IMG/VR virus record: IMGVR_UViG_3300032294_001730
Coordinates: 1 to 26,545 of that record
DNA: 26,545 nucleotides
Reading direction: 5' to 3' (one strand)
DNA from: a virus
Shown: positions 12,745 through 20,580 of the stretch, in pieces
Position numbering within the stretch: the first letter of the stretch is position 1
How the letters are laid out: each line of letters begins with the position of its first letter
The notes under the pieces: model-generated
The model's input: only the letters and a program-made list of their open reading frames with translations
What the model was told of the DNA's origin: nothing
The model's database searches: none
Program-made: the position numbers and the translations under genes

Positions 12745-12930
12745 ATGACAACAAAACTTCCTTTTACTTTTAATTATACCAAAGAAATGTCAGAATCTTT
12801 TAATAGAGAATTTAAAGAATCTGGTAAATGTTCGGTTCAAAATCCTGACTTTTATGGTAAATGGAATATGGTTAAATTTGGTACTCCTGAATATGACGTT
12901 GCATTTAGTAAAAATAGGAAAAATAAATAA
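12745..12930 (+). CDS. 61-residue phage protein, function unknown
   Basis: A short protein beginning TTKLPFTFNYTKEMSESF and ending in a basic tail (FSKNRKNK). Aromatic residues are spread through the sequence. No family recognised. It is well placed behind a strong promoter, which supports it being real. Confidence 0.6.
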   Translation: MTTKLPFTFNYTKEMSESFNREFKESGKCSVQNPDFYGKWNMVKFGTPEYDVAFSKNRKNK

Positions 12931-12979
12931 AGAAGTATTGGAAGAATCTTGTAATATTTTTTAATTAAAATATTTTTAC

Positions 12980-12987
12980 TATATTTG
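12980..12987 (+). promoter_or_regulatory. TATATTTG promoter core, leaderless spacing
   Basis: TATATTTG ends exactly 4 nt before ATG 12992. No TTG at N19-20; the closest is 28 nt upstream. Confidence 0.5.
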
Positions 12988-12991
12988 TATT

Positions 12992-13537
12992 ATGAAAATA
13001 ATGTTTTTAGATTTTGATGGAGTTTTGGCTCTTTCTTCAGAATGGGGAGGACGATATAAGAAAAAAGGATTTGATTCAAATCCCGAAACTCCTATGGATA
13101 TCCGAATGGATAACTTTAACGCAAAAGCAGTTAAAGTATTAAAAGAAATCATAGAAAAAACTGGTTGTGAATTAGTTATTTCATCTGATTGGAAACGACA
13201 CGGAACTTTAGAACAACTAAAAGAAATGTTTATTACTCGTGGAATTAAACCACCAATAGATATTACACCATTTTATACTGATTTAGCAGTTAAACAACTA
13301 TTACCAAAAGATTTTGTTTTACCGTATTTTGACAAAATAGAAATTGAACGACATATCGAAATTTTACATTGGTTAAAAGAACATCCTGAAGTTACACATT
13401 GGGTTGCTGTTGATGATCTTGATATGTCAAAAAAAGATGGTTGGGGACTTGAAAACTTTGTTCACTGCAAACGACCATATAATGAGGGTATTAAACAATC
13501 AGGTTTAAAAGAAAAAATATTAAAATTTTTGATTTGA
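12992..13537 (+). CDS. HAD-domain RNA-repair-type phosphatase
   Basis: A 181-residue HAD protein. Motif I is MFLDFDGVLAL with D7 and D9, motif II is the Ser of ELVISSDWK, and the acidic motif is AVDDLDM. The ISSDWK motif and size match the HAD family of Swiss-army-knife RNA repair proteins, which remove phosphates from RNA ends before ligation. With the ligase at 7565 and the receiver-like protein at 5962 this would complete an end-healing and sealing set (inference). Its start follows a TATATTTG box by 4 nt. Confidence 0.8.
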   Translation: MKIMFLDFDGVLALSSEWGGRYKKKGFDSNPETPMDIRMDNFNAKAVKVLKEIIEKTGCELVISSDWKRHGTLEQLKEMFITRGIKPPIDITPFYTDLAVKQLLPKDFVLPYFDKIEIERHIEILHWLKEHPEVTHWVAVDDLDMSKKDGWGLENFVHCKRPYNEGIKQSGLKEKILKFLI

Positions 13538-13614
13538 GGTTTTTAAAAAAAATATTATTTTGGTTGTCATATAGATTACCAAAAAACAAAAGAAAAACTA
13601 TTTGGGACTTATGA
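13534..13614 (+). CDS. possible 26-residue peptide, TTG start
   Basis: From TTG 13534, inside the HAD stop region, a 26-codon frame reads MRFLKKILFWLSYRL, then a basic segment, and stops at TGA 13612-13614, overlapping the next ATG (13611). Hydrophobic-basic composition and the tight stop/start overlaps at both ends make translation possible. Very short and with a rare start, so weak. Confidence 0.3.
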   Translation: MRFLKKILFWLSYRLPKNKRKTIWDL

Positions 13615-13925
13615 TAAATATAAATAAATTATTTAGTAGAAATCCAGGACTTCTTGACAAACCGGAGGTTAAACAACTTGTTACATATATCCAAGACCTT
13701 GAAGGTGAAATCTTTGAGAAAAAAATTGAAGAAAATTATGACAAAGAACATATGTTAAAAGATATGTTGTCAGATATACTATTAAGTTGTAGAGAATACC
13801 AAGAAAACAAATTACTTCAAGGCCGTTATCCTGAACTATATGAAAAAGTAGATGCGGACACTTTAGTTAAAAACTTAATGACTTATATTTTAGACATGAA
13901 TAGAAAAAATGATTTAAGAATATAA
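13611..13925 (+). CDS. helical phage protein, function unknown
   Basis: A 104-residue protein from ATG 13611. It is helical throughout, with KPEVKQLVTYIQDLEGEIFE and a C-terminal helix rich in Asp, Leu and Met. No family recognised. Located at the border between the early-type and tagged gene blocks. Confidence 0.65.
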   Translation: MININKLFSRNPGLLDKPEVKQLVTYIQDLEGEIFEKKIEENYDKEHMLKDMLSDILLSCREYQENKLLQGRYPELYEKVDADTLVKNLMTYILDMNRKNDLRI

Positions 13926-13933
13926 ATAACAAA

Positions 13934-14242
13934 ATGGAAAGATTTAAACTATTTTATAAAAATGAAGAATACTTTTTAACAAAAGATGAAGACGTTATTA
14001 TTGGAGATACTGCAATTGTTACGGTAAATGATTTATTTCCTTCAGTTGTTGAATGCCAAAATGAAGATCAAATCAACATAATACAAAAACCATTAACAAA
14101 ATCTACAAAAAGATACAAAGTGGTTGAAAGATTAAAAACTGATTCTTTTGATGAAAAAATAAATAAACTTTTACAAGAAAAAGAAGGTGCTGTTGTTGTT
14201 GAATACAATGACGGTGAAATTAAAATTGTGGAAGATTTATAA
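13934..14242 (+). CDS. small beta-rich phage protein, function unknown
   Basis: A 102-residue protein. Short strands alternate with polar turns (EYFLTKDEDVIIGDTAIVTV; AVVVEYNDGEIKIVEDL), and a charged helix is in the middle. The IGDTAIVTV segment suggests a small beta-barrel. No family recognised. The start is 8 nt after the previous stop. Confidence 0.6.
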   Translation: MERFKLFYKNEEYFLTKDEDVIIGDTAIVTVNDLFPSVVECQNEDQINIIQKPLTKSTKRYKVVERLKTDSFDEKINKLLQEKEGAVVVEYNDGEIKIVEDL

Positions 14243-14246
14243 AACA

Positions 14247-14253
14247 TATTTAT
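14247..14253 (+). promoter_or_regulatory. TATTTAT element, candidate late promoter
   Basis: TATTTAT ends 4 nt before ATG 14258, in the sequence CATATTTATATGT. The same 14-nt stretch through ATG recurs on the minus strand before 25016. Confidence 0.4.
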
Positions 14254-14257
14254 ATGT

Positions 14258-14614
14258 ATGTCAATAAAAAATTCTGTTAAAAGTTACGTTAAAGAGTTTT
14301 ATGAAATATCATATGACCCAAAACACAAACAAATAATACTTCACGATGAATTTGAAACATACAGTAAAAGAAACTACATAGATATTGGTAGGGTTGGTAG
14401 AAATAAAATTACTTTATGTTGGGGTAAAATAGAAGAGGTAACAGGAATACAATATCATCACAAAGAGTTTCAATCAGAATTATCAAATTTATTTTTTACT
14501 ATTATCACTGAAAAAAAATCAAAAGAACTATTCAAGTTATTGGTTGAAGAAAATATACCAGTTAAATTAAGAATTAATGAGGTTTTAGAAGAATTTCCAA
14601 TTCTAAATGATTAG
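14258..14614 (+). CDS. phage protein after a TATTTAT element, function unknown
   Basis: A 118-residue alpha/beta protein. It has no clear N-terminal tag but starts with a basic amphipathic helix (SIKNSVKSYVKEFYEI), then strands around KQIILHDEF, a helix pair and a final VKLRINEVLEEF. No family recognised. It opens the late-type block (14258-16145). Confidence 0.6.
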   Translation: MSIKNSVKSYVKEFYEISYDPKHKQIILHDEFETYSKRNYIDIGRVGRNKITLCWGKIEEVTGIQYHHKEFQSELSNLFFTIITEKKSKELFKLLVEENIPVKLRINEVLEEFPILND

Positions 14615-14616
14615 AG

Positions 14617-14623
14617 TATTTAT
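14617..14623 (+). promoter_or_regulatory. TATTTAT element, candidate late promoter
   Basis: TATTTAT ends 5 nt before ATG 14629, between the stop of one gene and the start of a tagged one. Confidence 0.35.
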
Positions 14624-14628
14624 TTAGT

Positions 14629-14991
14629 ATGAGAAGGCTAATACTATCAGAAGAAGAAACAAATGACATCAAATCACAACACGATGATATTGATAGAAAA
14701 CTTATGAGTTTTTTATTAAGAAGATCTAAAGTTGAAAAAAGAAAATTTGGTAATGATGAGTTCTATGATAGTTTACTTGAAGTTACTGAATATCGTTTTG
14801 AAGGATTACCCGGTTATGGATTTAATTCTTTTGCTTCAAAAAAAGAAATGGAAAAAAAAATAATCGATATGTTATATGAAAATGATATATTAGATAATTG
14901 GACATATGATTTAGATCAACAAGATCCAAAAAGAGTTAAAACAATTAAAACAATAAGAAAGTTTTTAGATTTTATATTAGTAAAAAAATGA
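14629..14991 (+). CDS. tagged protein (variant tag), function unknown
   Basis: A 120-residue protein. Its start MRRLILSEEETNDIKSQH is a divergent form of the M-K-I-I-I-T-E tag: a hydrophobic strand, Ser-Glu, then a helix. The rest is mixed, with an YRFEGLPGYGFNSFASKKEM segment and C-terminal helices. Its stop overlaps the next start at ATGA. No enzymatic motif was seen. Proposed as a virion cargo or structural protein on tag and context only. Confidence 0.6.
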   Translation: MRRLILSEEETNDIKSQHDDIDRKLMSFLLRRSKVEKRKFGNDEFYDSLLEVTEYRFEGLPGYGFNSFASKKEMEKKIIDMLYENDILDNWTYDLDQQDPKRVKTIKTIRKFLDFILVKK

Positions 14992-15386
14992 TAAACAAGA
15001 ATAAAAAACTATCAAATACATTAAAAAAAATGTATGAAGGTAAAGAGTACTCAACCTCATTTGAAGATGAGATTTATAGTTTTACTAATGACCAAATTGT
15101 TTATGAAGATTGGGATATAAGGTATTACTTAAAATTAAATCAAGTATTAGGTGAAGGGTTAGATGCTGTTGTTTCTTTTGATGTTATAATAACTGATATA
15201 ATTTATGATGGTGATCGTAATAGATTAGATATATGGGCTGATACCGAATATGATGAATTTGCTTGGTTCATTAATAGAGTAAGAGATGATATATATGATA
15301 ATATCTTAAATGATTTTCCTATTTCATTTTATTTTGATTTTTACACTGAAGAACAGTATAAAAATATGGATAATAAAACACAATAA
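14988..15386 (+). CDS. acidic phage protein, function unknown
   Basis: A 132-residue protein. After a basic N-terminus (INKNKKLSNTLKKMYEGKEY) it is very acidic and aromatic with repeated hydrophobic strands (VVSFDVIITDIIYDG, LDIWADTEYDEFAW). Composition resembles the proteins at 15429 and 21515. No family recognised. Confidence 0.6.
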   Translation: MINKNKKLSNTLKKMYEGKEYSTSFEDEIYSFTNDQIVYEDWDIRYYLKLNQVLGEGLDAVVSFDVIITDIIYDGDRNRLDIWADTEYDEFAWFINRVRDDIYDNILNDFPISFYFDFYTEEQYKNMDNKTQ

Positions 15387-15414
15387 TTCAAAAATTACAG
15401 TTTGAAAATTGATA

Positions 15415-15421
15415 TATTTAT
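15415..15421 (+). promoter_or_regulatory. TATTTAT element, candidate late promoter
   Basis: TATTTAT ends 7 nt before ATG 15429, in a palindromic AT stretch. Confidence 0.35.
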
Positions 15422-15428
15422 ATAAATA

Positions 15429-16145
15429 ATGAGAACTGTTTTACCAGAAAATTTAAGAAAGGAATTTAAAAGATTCTGTATGTATTTATCGGCCATTTCA
15501 GGGATGGAAAAAATGAATATTATGTATATAGAATATGATTTTGATTATATGGGTATTGAATGGGGTAGCTCACAAAAATACGTTTATTTAGGATCGGAAA
15601 AAATTGAAATACCACCAGGTCTTGATAAGTACCTTTCAGGCTTACTTGAAAATACAATAAGTGAAGAAACAATTTATGACAATTTACCACCAAATATTTC
15701 TGATGATTTTAAAGAACGAGGTACCATAGATGTTACATTATTTCCAGAAGAATTTAGAATGGAAATAGGTATTGATTACGACTACACAAAAGGAGAAACT
15801 AGTGTTGGTGGATATGATATTGATAATGTAATTGGAAGAATTTCACCAAAATTAATTAAAGAGTATATTGATAACGGAGACATTTTCACAGTTTACTTTA
15901 ACGGCGGTGGAGATAATGGTAATGTAGAAGAAAATGGTTTAGTAAATAACGAATACGATAGAATACCTGATCCTGTACAAGGTTTAGTATATAATACATT
16001 AGATAGGTATTATGGTGCTTGGATAGAAGGTGCTGGTAGTACCGGTGAAATGGAGGTAGATTTTTCAAATTTAACAATAGATGTCGAATATACTGAATAT
16101 GATACAGGTTATGAATATATAACATATGGAGAAATAACGATGTAA
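15429..16145 (+). CDS. acidic phage protein, function unknown
   Basis: A 238-residue protein. The N-terminus has a basic helix (RTVLPENLRKEFKRFCMYL). The remainder is strongly acidic with alternating strands and Gly-rich turns (YFNGGGDNGNVEENG; GAWIEGAGSTGEMEVDF). The pattern suggests a beta-sandwich or jelly-roll-like domain that may bind calcium, by composition only. Similar acidic proteins of the 21515-23467 group carry the tag; here the tag is absent. Confidence 0.6.
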   Translation: MRTVLPENLRKEFKRFCMYLSAISGMEKMNIMYIEYDFDYMGIEWGSSQKYVYLGSEKIEIPPGLDKYLSGLLENTISEETIYDNLPPNISDDFKERGTIDVTLFPEEFRMEIGIDYDYTKGETSVGGYDIDNVIGRISPKLIKEYIDNGDIFTVYFNGGGDNGNVEENGLVNNEYDRIPDPVQGLVYNTLDRYYGAWIEGAGSTGEMEVDFSNLTIDVEYTEYDTGYEYITYGEITM

Positions 16146-16153
16146 TAAAAAAT

Positions 16154-17008
16154 ATGCTAAAAGAAGAAATAAATAGAATAAAACAAATGATGGGTATTAC
16201 TTTAAATGAAAGTAAAAGAACATTTGGTTGTCAAAGGTTTAATAATGATGAAAAAAAACAAGAACTATGTTTAAAAATTTCTGATTTAAAATCTTGGTTA
16301 CATAAAGACGATGGTTTAGGAATGAAGACCATTATTAATAATAAATTAAAAAGTTTAAATACTGAAACACCCGAAGAATTAAAAAATCAATATATCAAAG
16401 GAGTTGAATTATTAAATAGTATAGGTAAGATAACAAACGGACAAAAAGAATGGTTCATTAATAAAGTATTGGGAGAATCAAATTTAGTTTATATCAATAA
16501 TGAATGGAGTTTTGTAAACAAACTAAATACTAATTATAGTGATTTAGCTGAACTACTAACTGATTTATTATTTATGGGAGGGGAAAGAGCTGAATCATTC
16601 ATTAATAAAATTAATGAAAATCCAAAAGAAGGATTATTAAACATAAAAAATTATTTACCGGGATTAATTAACAAATATTTTGAAAACCCTGAAAAATTAA
16701 TTGATTATACTGAAAATACAAAAATAACTTCCAGTTTTGGTGAAATGGCTGAACAAAAAGTTAAAGACAAATTAATTGAAAATGGTTTTACTGTCGATTA
16801 CGAAGGAGGTAATGGTGATTTAATTGATATGGTTTATGGGACTGATTTAATAATGACACACCCTGATTATGGGACAAAAACAATCCAAGTTAAAAATACA
16901 GAATCTGCGTGGAACAAAAATGATGAATATAAATATGTTGATTGGGTAGTCATTTCAAAACCATTCACTATTTATGATAATAAAACTAGAAAGACTATTA
17001 ATTTGTAA
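16154..17008 (+). CDS. tagged PD-(D/E)XK nuclease-like protein
   Basis: A 284-residue protein. The first 20 residues (MLKEEINRIKQMMGITLNES) form an amphipathic helix ending L-N-E-S, an L-x-E site. A long helical middle leads to a C-terminal nuclease-like domain: FGEMAEQKVKDKL with E197, GGNGDLIDM and TDLIMTH with D231, and the strand TIQVKNT with Q245-x-K247. E, D and QxK spacing fits the PD-(D/E)XK fold. It may cleave host DNA or process phage DNA, and may be delivered with the genome (inference). Its last base is shared with the next start (TAATG). Confidence 0.7.
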   Translation: MLKEEINRIKQMMGITLNESKRTFGCQRFNNDEKKQELCLKISDLKSWLHKDDGLGMKTIINNKLKSLNTETPEELKNQYIKGVELLNSIGKITNGQKEWFINKVLGESNLVYINNEWSFVNKLNTNYSDLAELLTDLLFMGGERAESFINKINENPKEGLLNIKNYLPGLINKYFENPEKLIDYTENTKITSSFGEMAEQKVKDKLIENGFTVDYEGGNGDLIDMVYGTDLIMTHPDYGTKTIQVKNTESAWNKNDEYKYVDWVVISKPFTIYDNKTRKTINL

Positions 17009-18039
17009 TGAGTAGAGATGCGGCACAACATTTATTAGATGAATTTAATGAAGGAAATTGGGATGAGGTAGGTGCATACTTCAACGAGGACTTTGCCCTA
17101 TTTATGGACTATTTAGGTAAATACGGTTTAGATGTTGAAATTGATTTTAATAATATTGATGACGAGTTTAAAAATAAATTACTATTAATCAAATTAGAAA
17201 AACATCCACAAGAAACACTAAAATATATTTGTGATAATTTAATTACAGACGTTTATCCAATGAAAGATGGGTATTATTTGTATTTAAAAGATAGAACAGA
17301 ATTAGCTGATTTATTTAAAACATACAGTAGAGACACCTCACCATATGATGTTGCAAAGATGGTTTTAGGTGAAGATAGTTGGGAACCATATTGGGACACA
17401 ACAGATGATGTTTATAGAGATGTTATAGATGAATTAAATGAAGAAAATTTACAACATTTAGGTAACTATATTTTAAAACATATTGGAAATCAAGATTTAA
17501 ATATTGAAGACTACGAATCTGATTTTTTTGATGAATTAACAGAAACTCAAAATAGGGAAGGTTTTTTTAGAATCACAGAAAACGATGTTATGGGTCTTAT
17601 AAAAGATGAATCAGCAATGAATGAACTTTTAAATGGTGATTTAGAAGAATTAAAAAGTGAACTTGATTCATTACATAATAGTTCATATAACAGTGCATAT
17701 GAAGAAGAAATATATACCGATGTTTGGAATGAATTAGAAACTTATTTTGTTCCAAAATCTTGGGAATATGAAGAAAAAGAAAGATATGATGGAAAAAAAA
17801 TAAGTCATGAATATCTTAAAATAAGAGATTTTTATAGTGATATATATGATTTTTTATCTAATAACGAATGGCCTTCTTGGAGTGATGGATATTTAGGGTA
17901 TAATAGTAGTTATTGTGGGCTTATTAGAAATATGATGGATAACGAAGAAAAAGAATGGTTATCATTTAGAATACCTGAATACCCAGATTGGAGTCTGATA
18001 AAAAAAGCAATTAATGAAATGCTTACAAGTTATATATGA
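17008..18039 (+). CDS. large acidic phage protein, function unknown
   Basis: A 343-residue protein, highly acidic and helical, rich in Tyr and Trp, with segments such as DAAQHLLDEFNEGNWDEV, TDDVYRDVIDELNEENL and WPSWSDGYLGYNSSYCG. No catalytic motif was found. It lies between two tagged genes, overlapping the first by one base and the second at ATGA (18036-18039), so its level is probably tied to theirs. Structural or cargo role possible. Confidence 0.65.
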   Translation: MSRDAAQHLLDEFNEGNWDEVGAYFNEDFALFMDYLGKYGLDVEIDFNNIDDEFKNKLLLIKLEKHPQETLKYICDNLITDVYPMKDGYYLYLKDRTELADLFKTYSRDTSPYDVAKMVLGEDSWEPYWDTTDDVYRDVIDELNEENLQHLGNYILKHIGNQDLNIEDYESDFFDELTETQNREGFFRITENDVMGLIKDESAMNELLNGDLEELKSELDSLHNSSYNSAYEEEIYTDVWNELETYFVPKSWEYEEKERYDGKKISHEYLKIRDFYSDIYDFLSNNEWPSWSDGYLGYNSSYCGLIRNMMDNEEKEWLSFRIPEYPDWSLIKKAINEMLTSYI

Positions 18040-18689
18040 AAATATTAATCACACAAGAACAACTTAATTTATTAAATGAAACCAAAAAAGAAAAGGTTTC
18101 TTGCTCAAAGTGCGAACATTCTTGGGAGGTAGAAAAAAATGATGAACATCCACATTTATGTCATATGTGTGGATATGATTCAAAATCAAAAAAACATAAC
18201 TACGAAGAATTAGAAAACTTTTGGAAAAACCACAAAAAAGAAGAAGTTACTGAAAAATGGTCAGAAAAATATAAAAAAAGTATTGACTGTAATTCACCAA
18301 AAGGGTTTAGTCAGAGAGCTCACTGCCAAGGAAGAAAGAAACATTTAAAAGAATCTAAATTGATTCATGGTTACGATTTAGATAAAATAAAAAAAGCGTT
18401 AAAAATACTTTCACAAATATCAGATTCTTTTGGTGAGTATATTCCTTTAAATTTTAAGTTATATGGTTATGAAGTAAAAGGGACTGGTGGTATGAAAATT
18501 ATGGTTTTATATATTGATGTTGATAGTGAAGATGGTGTTTATGATACGATGAGTAGGGTATGGTATGAAATATCACAGCAATTATTAGAAATATTTCAAA
18601 TGATGGGAATTAGGGATGAAATAATTATGTATCCACTTTATGATTTTAAATTTAATAAAAGACCATTAGAAAATATCACAATTATTTGA
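18036..18689 (+). CDS. tagged protein with Cys4 ribbon and DUF5872-like segment
   Basis: A 217-residue protein. Tag: MKILITQEQLNLLNET (1-16), ending L-N-E. A Cys4 ribbon follows (CSKCEHSWEVE, then CHMCGYD). After it comes a segment with KWSEKYKKSIDCNSPKGFSQ and HCQGRKK that resembles the DUF5872-type module found in large DNA viruses and phages, from memory. Then HLKESK (a second L-x-E) and a C-terminal alpha/beta domain. The stacking of tag, ribbon and basic module suggests nucleic-acid binding in the head (inference). Confidence 0.7.
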   Translation: MKILITQEQLNLLNETKKEKVSCSKCEHSWEVEKNDEHPHLCHMCGYDSKSKKHNYEELENFWKNHKKEEVTEKWSEKYKKSIDCNSPKGFSQRAHCQGRKKHLKESKLIHGYDLDKIKKALKILSQISDSFGEYIPLNFKLYGYEVKGTGGMKIMVLYIDVDSEDGVYDTMSRVWYEISQQLLEIFQMMGIRDEIIMYPLYDFKFNKRPLENITII

Positions 18690-18708
18690 TTATTCAAAAT
18701 AACTTTTA

Positions 18709-18716
18709 TACATTTG
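18709..18716 (+). promoter_or_regulatory. TACATTTG promoter core
   Basis: TACATTTG lies 36 nt before ATG 18753, and a terminator follows that gene. It marks a single-gene early-type unit inside the tagged block. Confidence 0.45.
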
Positions 18717-18752
18717 TACTATTAATCATTTAAAATAAACATTAAAAAAATT

Positions 18753-19001
18753 ATGGGAACAAAATCAGGTAACAAAGGAAGGTACATTTGTAAAGTAGGT
18801 TTTTATGATATCTACGCTAAGGATACTTATAAACCAAAAAAAGAAAGTAAGTATAAGTTTGCTAAGGCGGACGTAAAATCAACGGTTTATAATGTGTTAC
18901 ACGCAAAAAAATTGGTTAAAGGTAATTTAAATACCAAAAATGAAGCAGTAAATGAGGCTATTACGTTACTTGGTAATAAAGCATCCATTTACGGACTTTA
19001 A
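18753..19001 (+). CDS. small basic phage protein, function unknown
   Basis: An 82-residue basic protein, Lys-rich, with GKSGN-like start (GTKSGNKGRYICKVGFYDIY) and a C-terminal helix rich in Ala and Asn. Composition suggests nucleic-acid contact. It has its own TAnnTTTG promoter and a terminator, so it is expressed separately from the tagged genes on both sides. No family recognised. Confidence 0.6.
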   Translation: MGTKSGNKGRYICKVGFYDIYAKDTYKPKKESKYKFAKADVKSTVYNVLHAKKLVKGNLNTKNEAVNEAITLLGNKASIYGL

Positions 19002-19023
19002 AACATAAATAACATTTATAAAT

Positions 19024-19052
19024 AAGTCAGGGCAAATAGTCCTGACTTTTTT
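19024..19052 (+). terminator. intrinsic terminator
   Basis: AAGTCAGG (19024-19031) and CCTGACTT (19041-19048) form a perfect 8-bp stem, loop of 9, then a T-tract to 19052. Confidence 0.9.
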
Positions 19053-19063
19053 GTTTTAATTTG

Positions 19064-19070
19064 TATTTAT
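19064..19070 (+). promoter_or_regulatory. TATTTAT element, candidate late promoter
   Basis: TATTTAT ends 4 nt before ATG 19075, directly after a terminator, so a new promoter is expected here. Confidence 0.5.
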
Positions 19071-19074
19071 TAAT

Positions 19075-20580
19075 ATGGAGTTTAAAAAACAAGATTTATT
19101 AGTGAAAGAAAAAAATTCAGAAGATGGTATTGTAAAAAAAGTATTAGATAAATTAGGAAAAATAAAAGATAGAGCAACTTCTGAAGTTAAAGAAACAAGA
19201 GCATTAATAAAAATATTAACTCACGCAGTAAAATCATATTCTAAAAATAGAGAGTTTGATCTAAATGATGATGATAGAAAATTTATAAAAGGACAATCTG
19301 TAGATGTTATAAGATCTTTAATTCTTACGATTGTTGCAATCATACCATTACCAATCCCATTAACACCTTTTTTAATTATTTTTGGAAATAAAATAGGAGT
19401 AGATTTAACACCAAAAGAACATGAAATACCAGATAAAGGAAAACCAAACAATTTAAAAGAATCTAAACTGAATATTATACTAACAGAAAAACAATTAAAA
19501 TTTATAAATGAAATAACAAAAAAAAATATAAATATTATTGATAAACTTTGTAAAAATCAAAAAGAAAATAAACCTTTTTGTCAATTAAAAGAATTACAAC
19601 AAAAATTAGATAATGACACTCGTGTTGATTTAGAAGTGTCAATAGAAGTCTTAAATGATTATTTCAGATATAAAAACGTTGGGATGTTTCCTGAAATTGT
19701 AAAATTGGCATTACAAGATGAAGGTAGAACCGTCACTTATTTAAAATTAATTTCTGACTTTATTGAAGATGATTCATTTGATAATTCAAAAACAAAAAAA
19801 ATATTAAATAAACAAAGAAACACTAAAGAAATTCCTAAAGATATTGAAGAATTATTAAAACAAGCAAGAGCTGCAGAACATCAAAAATATGAAGAAAAAT
19901 TTGTTGGTGATTATTTTGATAAAAAGGCGACATTTTTAAGACTTAACTATAATTGTGGTGATGATGCAAAAGATACTCTTTTTACAATATTAACAAAAGT
20001 TAAATCAGAAGAACACACACTTGATCTTGTTTTTGAAAAAATAACAAATTGTATTCAAAAATCTTTAACTCAAGGAACCTATTATTTAAAAGCCGATTTA
20101 GTTTCAAAACAAGATTTAAAATATAGTGGAGAAACCATATTTCCTTCGGGGACACATTTTGAAGTTAAAAAGATGGATCCATTTATTGATAGTTATTTAT
20201 CTGAATTTTTTTCCATATTTAAACAAACTGAGTTAATGTCATATAAAGAAGAATATGTTTCATTATATAATGAATTAATTGATAGAATATTTGATTGGTT
20301 ATTAAATAACCCAGATGCTAATGAATATTTAGAAAAAGTTAAATCACAAATGGGGGGTATTATTTATGAATATGACACAATAGTACCAACTGAATATATT
20401 GATTTATACTGGTCAAATAAAGGACAGAGAGGGTGTGATGAAAAAAGATTATCAATTAGATTTAAAATTAAAGATGGAGTTGATAAAATAAAAACATATA
20501 AATTTAAAAATAATGATGAACTTGAGCCTGTTATTAAATCGGTCCCTGTAAATCAAAAAGAAAAAGTTATTTGCAAATGA
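19075..20580 (+). CDS. membrane-segment protein (LETM1-like?) with internal tag
   Basis: A 501-residue protein. The first ~125 residues have helices and a hydrophobic segment rich in Ile, Leu and Pro (about 80-100: VIRSLILTIVAIIPLPIPLT), resembling the LETM1-like N-terminal membrane domain by look only. Then NNLKESKLNIILTEKQLKFI carries an L-K-E-S site and an internal copy of the tag (N-I-I-L-T-E-K-Q-L). The rest is long, mixed and Lys/Asp-rich with no recognised motif. If the tag marks a mature N-terminus, the membrane part would be removed by cleavage (inference). Confidence 0.65.
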   Translation: MEFKKQDLLVKEKNSEDGIVKKVLDKLGKIKDRATSEVKETRALIKILTHAVKSYSKNREFDLNDDDRKFIKGQSVDVIRSLILTIVAIIPLPIPLTPFLIIFGNKIGVDLTPKEHEIPDKGKPNNLKESKLNIILTEKQLKFINEITKKNINIIDKLCKNQKENKPFCQLKELQQKLDNDTRVDLEVSIEVLNDYFRYKNVGMFPEIVKLALQDEGRTVTYLKLISDFIEDDSFDNSKTKKILNKQRNTKEIPKDIEELLKQARAAEHQKYEEKFVGDYFDKKATFLRLNYNCGDDAKDTLFTILTKVKSEEHTLDLVFEKITNCIQKSLTQGTYYLKADLVSKQDLKYSGETIFPSGTHFEVKKMDPFIDSYLSEFFSIFKQTELMSYKEEYVSLYNELIDRIFDWLLNNPDANEYLEKVKSQMGGIIYEYDTIVPTEYIDLYWSNKGQRGCDEKRLSIRFKIKDGVDKIKTYKFKNNDELEPVIKSVPVNQKEKVICK

